Of a DNA stretch of 64,000 nucleotides, positions 46,618 to 57,204 are shown piece after piece. The stretch comes from Ampelocalamus luodianensis (Eukaryota > Streptophyta > Magnoliopsida > Poales > Poaceae): assembly GCA_036346255.1 (NCBI GenBank), contig CM070628.1, positions 15,949,840-16,013,839 of the forward strand, written 5' to 3'. Under the pieces are notes generated by a model. That model made no database searches and was not told the DNA's origin. It worked only from the letters and a program-made list of their open reading frames with translations. Position 1 is the stretch's first letter, and each line of letters opens with the position of its first letter. A program made the translations under genes and the position numbers.

Positions 46618-47440
46618 ATGGCACCTACTACTTCTTCTACACCTACCTTTAATTTGCGATCTATTCTTGAAAAGGAAAAGTTGAATGGTTCAAATTTTAT
46701 TGACTGGTTTCGTAATCTGAGAATTGTTCTCAAACAAGAAAAGAAGGAATATGTTCTAGAGAATCCCTATCCGAGGAACCAAGTCTTGATGCTACTCGAA
46801 TCGAAAAGAATGCTTATGAGAAGCATTGCAGCGACCGATGATGTACAATCATCTAATGCTTGCAACCATGAACTCTGAGCTTCAGAAGCAATATGAGACC
46901 ACGGATGCTTACAATATGATTGTGAGTCTGAAGGGTATGTTTCAGGATCAAGCAAGGGCAGAGAGGTTCAACACCTCTAAGGCATTGTTTTCTTGCAGGC
47001 TATCAGAAGGTAACCCGTCGATCCTCATGTGATCAAAATGATTGGTCTCATTGAGAGCTTAGAAAAGCTTGGTTTTCCCCTTAGTCAAGAGTTGGCTACT
47101 GATGTGATTCTCCAATCGCTCCCTGCGAGCTTTGAGCCTATCATACTGAATTTTCATATGAATGGCATGGAGAAATCAATGACCGAGTTACATGGTATGC
47201 TTAAGGGTGCTGAGGAGAGCATCAAGAAAAGTTCCAATCATGTGATGATGGTTCAAAAGACTACAACCTTCAAGAAGAAGGGTAAGTCGGGAAAGGGAAA
47301 AGGCAAAGGAAAGACTAAAGATGAGATCGAGAGTCTCAAGGCTAAGCTTAGAAGCTTAAAGCGGGTCCTAAGCCCGACACGAATGTTACCATTGTCATGA
47401 GATCGGGCATTGGAAGAGAAATTGCAAGAAGTACTTGGCG
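46618..47440 (+). pseudogene. Copia B gag, frameshifted
   Basis: The start ATG at 46618 opens MAPTTSSTPTFNLRSILEKE, followed by LNGSNFIDWFRNLRIVL, a typical copia gag beginning (W..W...). The frame breaks near 46800 and again near 47030. The core continues as KGMFQDQARAERFNTSKALF and then GFPLSQELATDVILQSLPA. A lysine-rich stretch (KKKGKSGKGKGKGK) precedes the zinc knuckle CYHCHEIGHWKRNC at 47381-47440, again in another frame. Copia A has the same domains with different breaks, so the breaks are copy-specific. Confidence 0.88.
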
Positions 47441-47478
47441 AGAAAAGAACAAAGGAAGTATAACTTCGATTCGTATAA

Positions 47479-47900
47479 ATGTTATACAAATTAATCTTGC
47501 CACTTCTCACCAGTTCTTGGGTATTTGATACTGGATCGGTTGCTCATATTTGCAATTCGATGCGAGGACTAATAAGGAGTAGAATTTTGATAAGAGGAGA
47601 TGTTGATCTTGGCGTAGGCAATGGAGCAAGAGTTCTTGCATTAGCTATTGAACTTTACCATTAGCTTTACCTTGAGATTAGTTATGGAACTAAATAATTG
47701 TTATTATGTTCCGACCTTAAGCAAAACATTATTTCTGCGTCATGTTTAGGAGCGAAGGTTATGAATTCAGAATAAAGAACAATTGTTGTTCAATCTATTT
47801 TGAAGATATGCTTTATGGCCATGCTCCATTGATGAATGGATTGTATGTTTTGAATCTTGAGGATATTCCTATCTATAACGTTAATGCTAAGAGACTTGAC
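47479..47900 (+). pseudogene. Copia B aspartic protease, frameshifted
   Basis: WVFDTGSVAHICNSMRGL is open at about 47518-47571, with the DTG active site intact and no deletion at the place where copia A is broken. Frameshifts near 47660 and 47730 interrupt the C-terminal half, where LNNCYYVP and ENNCCSIYF-like segments can be traced. Confidence 0.85.
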
Positions 47901-47908
47901 CCAATGAA

Positions 47909-48604
47909 ATGAATCCCACTTTTATCCGGCATTGTCGACTTGGTCATATAAAGCGCATGATAAAGCTCCATAAAGATGGTCTTCTAACCTCATTTGATTT
48001 TGAATCATTTGAAACATGTGAATCTTGTTTACTTGGCAAAATGACAAAGTCACCTTTCACGACCAGAGGTGAAAGGGCGAGTGACTTGTTGGCCCTTGTA
48101 CATTCGGATGTATGTGGACCTATGAGCACTTCGGCCAGAGGTGGTTTTCAGTACTTCATAACTTTTACTGATGATTTCAGTAGATATGGCTATGTCTACT
48201 TGATGAGACATAAGTCGGAATCCTTTGAAATGTTCAAGGAATTTCAAAATGAGGTACAAAATCAACTTGGCAAGACAATCAAATGTCTACGATCAGATCG
48301 TGGAGGTGAATATTTGAGCCATGAGTTTGGTGATCATCTAAAGAAATGTGGAATTGTTCCACAACTCACTCCACCGGGAACGCCTCAATGGAATGGGGTG
48401 TCTGAACGACGGAACCGAACATTGTTGGACATGGTTCGGTCAATGATGAGCCAATCTGATCTTCCATTGCAATTCTGGGGATACGCTCTAGAAACCGCAA
48501 CTTTCACATTAAATAGGGTTCCATCAAAAACAGTAGAGAAGACACCATATGAGATATGGACCGCGAAGTGTCGGCTTGTCTTTTCTCAAGGTATGGGGTT
48601 GTGA
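47909..48604 (+). CDS. Copia B integrase
   Basis: A 231-codon open stretch. The zinc finger residues H8, H13, C37 and C40 are in place. The catalytic triad is D67 (HSDVCG), D130 (RSDRGGEY) and E167 (SERRNRT), so the core looks intact. Residues 185-220 (LPLQFWGYALETATFTLNRV) lead toward the integrase tail, which continues in another frame at 48549-48700. Upstream residues of the pre-integrase part lie in a different frame. Confidence 0.93.
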   Translation: MNPTFIRHCRLGHIKRMIKLHKDGLLTSFDFESFETCESCLLGKMTKSPFTTRGERASDLLALVHSDVCGPMSTSARGGFQYFITFTDDFSRYGYVYLMRHKSESFEMFKEFQNEVQNQLGKTIKCLRSDRGGEYLSHEFGDHLKKCGIVPQLTPPGTPQWNGVSERRNRTLLDMVRSMMSQSDLPLQFWGYALETATFTLNRVPSKTVEKTPYEIWTAKCRLVFSQGMGL

Positions 48605-49900
48605 GGCGTATGTCAAACGTTTGACGTCTGACAAACTCACACCCAAGTCTGATAAGTGCTTCTTTGTGGGGTATCCTAAGGAAACTAAAGGATATTACTT
48701 TTACAAGCGGGAAGAAAACAAAGTGTTTGTTGCTGTAATGGTGTCTTCTTGGAGAAAGAGTTTCTTTCCAAAGGAGTCAGTGGGAGTAAGGTGCAACTCG
48801 AAGAAATTCGGAAAACATCCGAAAATATTTCAACTCCTACTGAGTCTCTACAGGATGAACAAAATGTTGTTAGACCTGTAGATGAGGCATCAGCCCCACG
48901 TAGATCTAAAAGGCCACGTCAATTGCCTATAAGGTATGGGCATGACGTTTTATTAGTGAATAATGATGAGCCTAATACTTATTCTAAGCGATGGTAGACC
49001 AGATTTCGAGTCATGGCTTGAGGCCATGAGATCCGAAATAAAGTCCATGCATGACAATCAAGTTTGGAACTTGGTTGATGCACTGATGATGTTAAAACCA
49101 TTGAGTGCAAGTGGATTTTTAAGAAAAAGATAGATATGGATGGAAAGGTTCACATTCATAAGGCACGACTGGTTGCGAAGGGTTTCAAACAAATTCAAGG
49201 TGTTGATTATGATGAAACCTTCTCTCCTGTCGCTATGCTTAAGTCTATCAGGATCATTCTAGCTATTCTTTGCATATTTCGATTATGAGATATGGCAGAT
49301 GGATGTCAAAACGGCTTTCCTAAATGGAAACCTAAGTGAGGATGTGTACATGACACAACCTGAGGGTTTTGTCGATCCAAAGGAAGCTAGAAAGGTATGC
49401 AAACTTAAGAAGTCCATCTATGGATTAAAGCAAGCATCTCGGAGTTGGAACATTCGTTTTGATGAGGTGGTCAAAGGTTTGACTTCGTCAAGAATGAAGA
49501 AGAACCTTGTGTTTACAAGAAGGTTAGTGGGAGCAAGCTTGTGTTTCTGATCTTGTATGTGGATGAGATACTACTGGTCGGAAATGATATTCCAATGCTT
49601 GAATCTATTAAAACTTCATTAAGAAATAGTTTCTCAATGAAAGATTTAGGAGATGCAGCATATATTCTTGGTATAAGAATCTATAGAGATAGATCTAAGA
49701 GGCTAATTGGATTAAGCCAAGACATGTACATTGACAAGGTGTTGAAACGGTTCAACTTGCAAGATTCCAAAAGGGGTTTCTTGCCCATGTCACATGGTAT
49801 TAATCTTAGCAAGACTCAGTGCCCTTCGACCACTGATGAGCAAGACAAAATGAGTAGAATTCCATATGCTTCGGCTATCGGATCTATCATGTATGCCATG
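48605..49900 (+). pseudogene. Copia B integrase tail and reverse transcriptase, frameshifted
   Basis: The parts lie in at least three frames: the linker with SAPRRSKRPRQLPIRYG (48749-48997), RT palm start MDVKTAFLNGNLSEDVYM (49299-49550), and LILYVDEILLVGNDIPML (from 49541). The catalytic YVDD reads YVDE here, by a single codon change GAC/GAT to GAG; copia A has YVDD. A frame break also lies at about 49265 (ILAIL) and 49480. RT activity is not expected. Confidence 0.9.
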
Positions 49901-50553
49901 CTGTGCACACGACCAGATGTGTCGTATGCTCTAAGTGTTACGAGCAGATATCAGTCAGATCCAGGTGAATGTCACTGGATAGCAGTCAAGAATATCCTTA
50001 AGTACTTAAGAAGGACTAAGGATGCATTCCTTGTATATGGTGGTGAGGAAGAGCTGGTCGTAAATGGTTACACCGATGCTAGTTTCCAAACCGACAAGGA
50101 TGATTTCAGATCGCAATCAGGGTTTGTGTTTTGTTTAAATGGAGGAGCAATAAGCTGGAAAAGTTCCAAGCAGGGAACGGTTGCTGATTCCACGACAGAG
50201 GCTGAATACATTGCGGCCGAAGCCGCAAAAGAGGCCGTATGGATTAAAAAGTTCATTAGTGAGTGGGTGTGGTTTGAGTGCTTCTGTCCAATGGATCTCT
50301 ATTATGATAATAGTGGAGCCATTGCACAAGCTAAGGAGCCTAGATCGCATCAAAGTCCAAGCACATACTTCGGCGATACCACATTATTCGTGAGATCGTT
50401 GAGAGAGGTGATGTGAAAATATGCAAAGTGCACACGGATTTGAATATTGCTGATCCGTTGACAAAGCCTCTCCCGCAACCTAAGCATGAGGCGCACACAA
50501 GAGCTATGGGTATCACGATACCTATACGATTGACTCTAGTGCAAGTGGGAGAT
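49901..50553 (+). CDS. Copia B RNase H and pol C-terminus
   Basis: In the frame opened at 49541, RNase H has TDASFQTDKDDFRSQSGFVF (first Asp), STTEAEYIAAEAAKEAVWI (Glu) and YYDNSGAIAQAKEPRSH (Asp). The frame is lost near 50390; the end (HTDLNIADPLTKPLPQP) lies in another frame at about 50430-50485. RNase H removes template RNA and generates the PPT primer. Confidence 0.9.
50543..50553 (+). promoter_or_regulatory. Polypurine tract of copia B
   Basis: AAGTGGGAGAT directly before the 3' LTR start TGTTGGTG, the usual PPT form of plant copia elements. Confidence 0.88.
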
Positions 50554-51330
50554 TGTTGGTGATATGCCCTAGAGGCAATCATGGAGATGATTGTATCACG
50601 TCTATGTTTATGAGTTCTTGAATAAATGTTATTCTGTTCCTTGAATGAATCATTAGTTCTGAAGATCAACGAGTATGTGACTTGTTGGTGAAACACTTCG
50701 ACTTATATGATGTCGTTCTAAAAGTATCCCTGGTCGAATGTCATTGATCGAACACCAGTGACTCTACGACCAGTACATGTATTGATTGATGATCATGTTT
50801 CACCGGTCATGGATATGGGGATATCAAATCAATAATGTAAACACATGTTAGAGAACATGGGGTTGGAATGACCCACCTTGAGACACTATAGAGATTGTTA
50901 TGATTCTATGTGTCATTAGTTGGTCTCAAGCAATGATGATGTATAATCCTTAGACTCGAGATCGAAGCATGGTTCCCTACATGTGTAATAGCACTCTTAG
51001 GGGTTGCCAAACGCTACTCGTGAATCGGGTAGTTATAAAGGTAGCTTTGGGTATGCTATGAAACATGCGGAGGATGTGTTGGTCGGATATGGGATTTGCC
51101 CCTCCTAACATAACGGAGAGATGTCTGGCCCTCAAGTAGTCGGATAAAGAAAGTGCATGGCGTGCCACTAGTGGTCGAAGAGTTCGACCACGTAAGGTTA
51201 TCCGACAACTCGACCGAGAAAGTATTGAACAGTCCATGGATGATACACTATCTCACCGGAGTTCAAACCGATATCGTGAGGCAAAGGAGAATCTTTCGAG
51301 TAAAGTCGCTTAGTTCGATCAGATCCAGAC

Positions 51331-51490
51331 AAGTCGTATGGTGATACGAGCAAGTCGTAGACTGATCGAACGAAATCACAGAGTGGTCGAAACTTGGTCG
51401 TAAGGGTTTACGAACTGGTCGTGACCGAGTACGAACTGGTCGTATAAAGATAATACCTGGTCGTAAGTGATGAGGACCTAGTCATAGATC
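51331..51490 (+). repeat. 21-bp phased GTCGTA array in copia B U3
   Basis: TGGTCGTA-type boxes start at 51395, 51416, 51437 and 51458, exactly 21 bp apart, with a degenerate TAGTCATA at 51479. AAGTCGTA at 51331 and 51352 is also 21 bp apart. The array ends about 210 bp before the TATA box. Confidence 0.85.
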
Positions 51491-51700
51491 ATATTGCATT
51501 AAGGTTCGTTCGATATAATTTGTGTGTATTCGGGAATCGTTATGTCCTGCTAGGGACCGCTACGACTCGTGATCGGAAAGGTTTTCCGAGTCACAACCGA
51601 TTACACATAAACCTAATGGGTCACACACTTAATGGGATGGAACAAACCAGAACGAATACGATTCGTTAAAAGTGTTCGGATAGGATCCGACACAGGGCAC

Positions 51701-51708
51701 TATATAAG
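51701..51708 (+). promoter_or_regulatory. Copia B LTR TATA box
   Basis: TATATAAG in GGGCACTATATAAGGAG. Transcription would start about 30 bp downstream. Confidence 0.7.
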
Positions 51709-52346
51709 GAGATGCTTGAGGCTAGCTTTGGGGGACGAGAGAGACACGTGAGTTGTTTCCACCAAAACCCTAACCGCCATCTTCTTGAGAGAGCCTTCCC
51801 GTGCGACTTGGTGCTAGCACACCGGCGTACGGTTGTTCCTTCTCTGGACGTGTGGATACCGTAGAGGCGCTACTGCGGTCGCTGTTGTGCTGAGGACGAT
51901 CCGTGATCTTCACAAGGAACTGTGGAAGCCGCCGGAGGAGACGATCGACTACGAGAACGTTGGACGATCATCTACGACCACTACATCGGCGCGTTCATCG
52001 TCGGACTAGGCTACTCCGACTCTACTTCCGCTGCACCGCGTGCCTAGTGGTAATGATCTGTGATCATATATCTTGCTTGGCATCCTGGTTTACATGGTAG
52101 AAATTTTGATTTGTGGCTTGCGTAGCCTACCCGTATCCCAACACAATGGCATAAAGCCGTGAATACATAAAGTACTCAGCAAGTCGTAGGGAATAGTATA
52201 CAATTAATATTTATGCAAAGCTTGAACAAGGAATAGCTGTATGGTTATTTTGAAGAAAGCAATATTGATAGTAAATACAGTAAATATATTAAAAAGGCAT
52301 AGTTAAAAAGATTAAATACATAAGTAAATAAGTGCTTTGAAACAAA

Positions 52347-52440
52347 CAGTGAACTACCCGTTCACTTCCCAACCAACAACCAGTGAACTACCCGTTCACT
52401 TCCCAACCAACAACCAGTGAACTACCTGTTCACTTCCCAT
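52347..52440. repeat. 34-bp tandem repeat with a palindromic core
   Basis: Two full units (52347-52380, 52381-52414) and one partial (52415-52440). Each holds GTGAACTACC(C/T)GTTCAC, an inverted repeat GTGAAC/GTTCAC. Related LTRs have one to four looser copies (38741-38880, 59560-59625). Confidence 0.9.
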
Positions 52441-55269
52441 CAGTACCACCATCCAAATATTTTATGAAAACTCTATACCTCGTGTAAAATCCCTGGCATT
52501 GTCCATAACCTGGGACACGGCTATTCAAAAAGTTTAACACTTTGCAGATGTTGTACAGCTTTAGCCACAAGAGACAATCAACTTGTAATGTCGGCCATGA
52601 CACGCTTCCGTATGCGTGCAACTAAGTGATTATCACATTGCCTTTACAAAGCTCTATCTTAACCTAGTTCTGCTCACTAAGGTTTCACCACCGAATGAAC
52701 CTCGCTCTCATTCGGGCTCCCTCTTGCGCCATTGTGAATATCTCTCGTAGAATTCACGCTTCTAAAAACAGAACTAAAATCAAGACATTGCTAATTAATT
52801 AGCCAAGTCCATCTCATACTGGACATGTGGTTGTACGATAAGGCTCAGATCAATGACGCACAAAGTTAAGTCCTTAGTGATTACTCAGGCAAGACTACCT
52901 CGTCCAAAACAATATGCCTCATGCACCCCCTTTACTACACGTTCACTCGCCCGAGCATAAATAATTTTGTTCACCCAAACCAATGACAATCTCTACCATG
53001 GAAATTTTTTTATAACAGCGGCATCGCACCACAATCAGCAGAACAGTGACCTCGCACCACAGTTGCATGACAATAGCATCACACCATAATTCCATATATC
53101 ATTAAGTCAAATTTAACATTATAGAACATGTGATCATAAGCCCATCATAACTAAGCATGACTAAGTATATTATGCCACCAATGTTGGTATTACTATTATA
53201 TCCAACTAATATCAACCATTCCTATGGTGTCCAAGGATTTATGTCATTCACAATTATTCAAGATGACATAATGTCAAATAGGTAATTAGCTACTCCGAAA
53301 ATAATTGATATAAAAAATTAGCATGCATGTTGATATAAAAGCAATATAATTTTGTAAAAATGGGTACAACATGATCAAAATTCTATGACTTGTCTTCGTC
53401 GAAGATTGGAGTTACTACCGCAGACTGGTCCAAGCTAGATTCGGCAACACTATATTCTATACGCGTAAAACGAGATGAGAAAATAATGATAAATCCAAAT
53501 AAAATCCAAAAATCATAAAATATGTACTGATGGGAGATATTGAATTTAGATGAATTTAGGAACAAGAATCGATGGAATTGGAGTTCATATGAAAGAGAAC
53601 GAACACCATAAGTTTTTTAGAAAAGGAAATTGCTGAAAATTGAGAAGGAGGGGAATATTCTAGAGAATATTCCTTTTCAGAATTAAAGGATTAAAAGAAT
53701 TTGCTGCTATTTGGTTCCCACTTGTAAGTAAGATGAAGAGAATAGAAGAAGGAAACAGAGCAGAGGCAGAGGAGGCAGGTGGTGGTTCTGGGTGCCGGTG
53801 ATGCCAACGAACGACGTTGCGGCGGCGCCGGGCGACCGGCAAAATGGGTTGGGATGGGGCAGTTGAGATGGTAGGAGGTGGAGGCGGCGATGATGGTGGC
53901 TAGAGGTCGCACCGGTGTAGGTCGAGGCGCACGAGAGGCGCGGGGCGGCAGCCCTCCAGTGGCGGCAGGCAAGGGTGGTGCGAGCATGAGCTACACAGTG
54001 GTGAGGTGATGTAGTCGGCAGGGTCGGGGTGGGCCAGGGTTGGTCGAGGCGGTGTGGCGGTGGGGATGAAGGAGTGGCGGTGGCGACATGCTCCGACGAT
54101 AGGAAAAACCAAATTGCGGTGGGAGATGGGTAGAAGAGGACCGAGAACAAGATATGACACGGTCAATTTGGTGGAAAGCTCACCGGAGAAGAAGATCAAT
54201 GTGTTGGCGACATGATCCGACTTGAGGAAGAAGAAGAATGGCGTCGCGCGTTCTGGCCAAACGGAGGGGAGTTAAACGTTAATGTTTGGGGCGAATCGAA
54301 GAGGGGAGCAAGGGACACACATTGCTTATAGGGTAGAGGCGGTACTCAGATCGACAGGGAACACCCGCGGGAACAGGGCGATGGTTTTGTTTGAGATTGT
54401 CCATCAACGGGAAATGGCAAAATTGAATGCGAGGGATGATGGTAGTGTGCAATTGAAGGTAGCACAACGTGGGCAACGGAAGTGGGAACGTGGTGCCACC
54501 AACGGAAATGGAAATGGCACATTGTGCGTGACGGGAAGGGCTGCGACGTACGAGCGACGGCTCGGGTACGGGCTAGGCGCGAGCTGGCCGCAAGGTTTAG
54601 TTGGGGCTAGCACGGCCGGGGTGGCTCGGGTGCAAGCTGGGTCCGAGAGGCGGTACTCGATGCGCTGGGCCGAAGGCGGCGCATGGTGTGGTCGGTTGAG
54701 GATAGAGAAAGAAATAGGGGCAGATGAGCCAATACAAAGAAGAAATGGAGAAGAAAGGAAGGAAAAAGAAAGAAAAAGGGGGAAAATGGGTCGGAGAAAA
54801 AGAATTGGGCTCATCCCAAAGATAATTCGCGGAAACAAATTCAAATTACGAAATATGAATTTGTATTTACGAATTTGAATTTGGATTTGGTAACGAGATT
54901 TGAATTGAGTATTGGAATTTGGATTTGAATTACTGACTAGGATTAAATAATTACAAAAACTCCTAATGAAATCCAACTCTTTGAAAATAGTTAATTTAAA
55001 ATAAATTTTACAACAAAGAAAAGAAATTTTGGGAAAACAGAAAAGAAATAAATTAAATTGAAATCCAAGAAATAACAAAAGTACATGGAAAATCCAAAAA
55101 ATCCAAAGGATGAAATAAACCAGTTCTGAATTTAATTGAAGTTTGATTTATTCAGATTAATTTTTTAATTTGTAAAATTTTAAATTAAGCTTTAATTATT
55201 TTAAGAAAAATTTAACTAGTTCTTTTTATTTTGAAATTTTCAAAAAGACCCAAAAATTGGGATGTTACA

Positions 55270-55285
55270 AACCTACCCCCTTAAA
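55270..55285 (-). promoter_or_regulatory. Polypurine tract of element B
   Basis: On the minus strand TTAAGGGGGTAGGTT precedes TGTAACATCCC. Upstream, at 55290-55310, a weakened version of the pre-PPT stem-loop remains (outer AATCT/AGATT pairs kept, inner pairs lost). Confidence 0.8.
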
Positions 55286-55519
55286 CAGAATCTTGACTCT
55301 CAGATTTGGGCTGGCTAGAGAATATGTGCGAAAATTCGGACTTTGCTCACTCTTCTAAGCAACTTTCTCTTTTGAGTGAGACAAAATTGCAATAGACGCT
55401 GAACTGACTAGGGACTTACCTGGTGTGATGCCCTAAGCTGATTGGGATGGCTCTGTGACGACATGACTCACTGGTCCTCTTGCATAAGGAAGTGGAGTCC
55501 TGGTGGCTTGACTTGGAGT

Positions 55520-56671
55520 CTAAGGTGTTCCTCGGCCTGCTCCTACTGTAGGGGTTCTGGTTGGTGTGCTCTCAAGTTGAATGGAATTGGCGTTGGGCTT
55601 TCTTTCATGGGCAACTGTGGGCATATTGACATGTCTCGTGGTAGTTGTAACAGGTGACTCCTGGAGCTGGATTGTTGCTTCTCTGAGGTTGGTTGGTTGG
55701 TTGTTGTTGTTGAAGTTGTGGAATCTTGAAACAGTTGGGCGAGGTATCTGTGCAGGGGTCCTGAATGCAGCAGGAGGAGTGAAGCAGACAGGATGCTGCA
55801 CATTCATTCTAGCTCTCTGCGGATGATTTTGATGAGCACCATGCTACATCATCTTCCTCTTGCAAGATTCTTCAAGCTCACGACGACTCTTCTATGAGCA
55901 TAGCTTTATCAACCATATATTGGAAATCTACATAGTCATTGCCAACAACTTGTACTTTTAAGCTAGGGTTGAGTCCATGCTTGAAACGCTTCTGATGAGC
56001 ATTATCTGAGGCAACGTCCTCTAGAGCATAAAGAGAAAGTTGAGTGAACTTGTTGATATATTCACTCACCGACATGCTTCCTTGTTGTAGATCATGGGAC
56101 TCATTCTTCATCTCTACTATGCCATCTGGGACATGAGAGTGGCGGAAAGCTGCTGAAAACTTGGCCTAGGTAATAGCTTGTGGATTCTCATGGGCTGCAC
56201 TGTACTTTTCCCACTATTCTACTGTCGTGCCCTCCAGCTGATGTGTGGCATAAAGAATTTTTTTCACGATCATTACACTGAGCAATGGTGAGCTTCTTCT
56301 CAATGGGGTGTAACCAATCATCGTCATCAAGGGTTGGAGGAGTTAGAGAATGTAGGTGGACATGTCCTCATGAACTCTACCAACTTTGATTGCGGATGAG
56401 CTGGTGGTGGTGGTGGTATGGCAGCTGCTTGCTTATTCTAGTTTGGCATATTGACTAAAGCAACAACATTCTGGTTTTGTTGATTCATCATTTGACTCAT
56501 ATTCTGCATCATGCTATTCATTAGCTGGGTCTGAGCTGCCATAAACTGACCCAAGTTCTGCTCTTTTATTGCGGCCGGTGGGGATGGTGCATTGGGATTA
56601 GCACTAGCATTGGGGTCCACTGGTCCACCTTGACTTGCGTTGAGGTACATGTTTGATCCATCTGCAACCAT
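55520..56671 (-). pseudogene. Gag-like region of element B, frameshifted
   Basis: In coding order: 56671-56438 with MAAQTQLMNSMMQNMSQMMN, a Gln/Met-rich heptad-like start shared with 10285-10806 and 60754-61023. Then 56111-55878 has LQQGSMSVSEYINKFTQLSL and FKHGLNPSLKVQV, the retrotransposon gag core. A polar Pro/Thr-rich tail (55807-55520) follows. No zinc knuckle and no pol were found before the PPT. Frame changes separate the pieces. Confidence 0.8.
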
Positions 56672-57204
56672 TCTTCATAGTTTTAATAGATGAGAGGAAG
56701 AAAGCATGATAGGTGAGAGGAAAAAGCACAATAGACGAGAGAGAACAAGGAAAAGACATAAACAAATTAGCTGAGGAAAGTTGGTTAAACCCAAAGAACA
56801 AATAGCCGGAAAGATATTAAGATGCATCAAAACTCAAGCAAAAGATCCTATTGCACGGACTAAATGACACTAAAACTGAGAAGGGAAACATCTGCTAAAG
56901 CACTACTAATTTAACTTATGTGGACAGTCAACTTGAAACCCTTGGCAGATCTTGAAACTTCTGGACCAACCGTCGCCTTGATCACAGAAGACTTGATCCT
57001 ATAGAGATTCCTGAGGTGGGGAAGATCAATTTAAATTCGAAAATAAAGTTTTCAGAGAAGACAAGAGATAAAGACCTAAGAATGATATGAGAAGAATAGA
57101 ATAGGATGAGAAAAGAATAGAATAAAATGAGAGAAGAAAACTATTTATGTCAATTGGTTGCTTTGATTTATAAATAAATTTGAAATTTTTGGACTAAAAC
57201 AACC
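56672..57204 (-). other. Leader remnant of element B
   Basis: AT- and purine-rich sequence without ORF, the expected place of the leader. The PBS is not found; a deletion joins this leader to LTR sequence at about 57205. Confidence 0.6.

Larger units (their letters stand above)
44653..52143 (+). mobile_element. Ty1/copia retrotransposon B (Angela-like), 7.5 kb with damaged 5' LTR
   Basis: Sister of copia A. CAATG duplicates flank it (44648-44652, 52144-52148). Order: truncated 5' LTR, leader, gag, protease, integrase, RT, RNase H, PPT, full 3' LTR. The 5' LTR is joined directly to the leader, so the end of the LTR and the PBS are gone. Frameshifts break gag and pol, and the RT active site is changed. 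The element cannot complete its own replication cycle. Confidence 0.95.
50554..52143 (+). repeat. 3' LTR of copia B
   Basis: 1590 bp, TGTTGGTGATATG to CCGTATCCCAACA. It contains the 21-bp array, the TATA box and the predicted transcript start region. CAATG follows. It is the only uninterrupted LTR of this family in the window. Confidence 0.95.
44302..55269 (-). repeat. 3' LTR of element B, split by copia B
   Basis: The LTR consists of 44302-44652 plus 52149-55269. Its left end is TGTCGGGAC and its right end GATGTTACA. The undisturbed sequence across the copia site is visible in the related LTR at 59340-59370 (ATCAATAATGGCATAAAGCC). The part at 53690-54880 is GC-rich; open frames there are shadows. 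Confidence 0.93.

Noticed and set aside
52341..52440. Possible CRISPR-like array
   Set aside because: The repeats are directly adjacent without unique spacers and lie within a plant LTR.
54282..55078. Open frames of 198 (plus) and 224 (minus) codons
   Set aside because: They lie within the 3' LTR of element B, overlap each other on opposite strands, and are broken in the related partial LTR (57205-58993).
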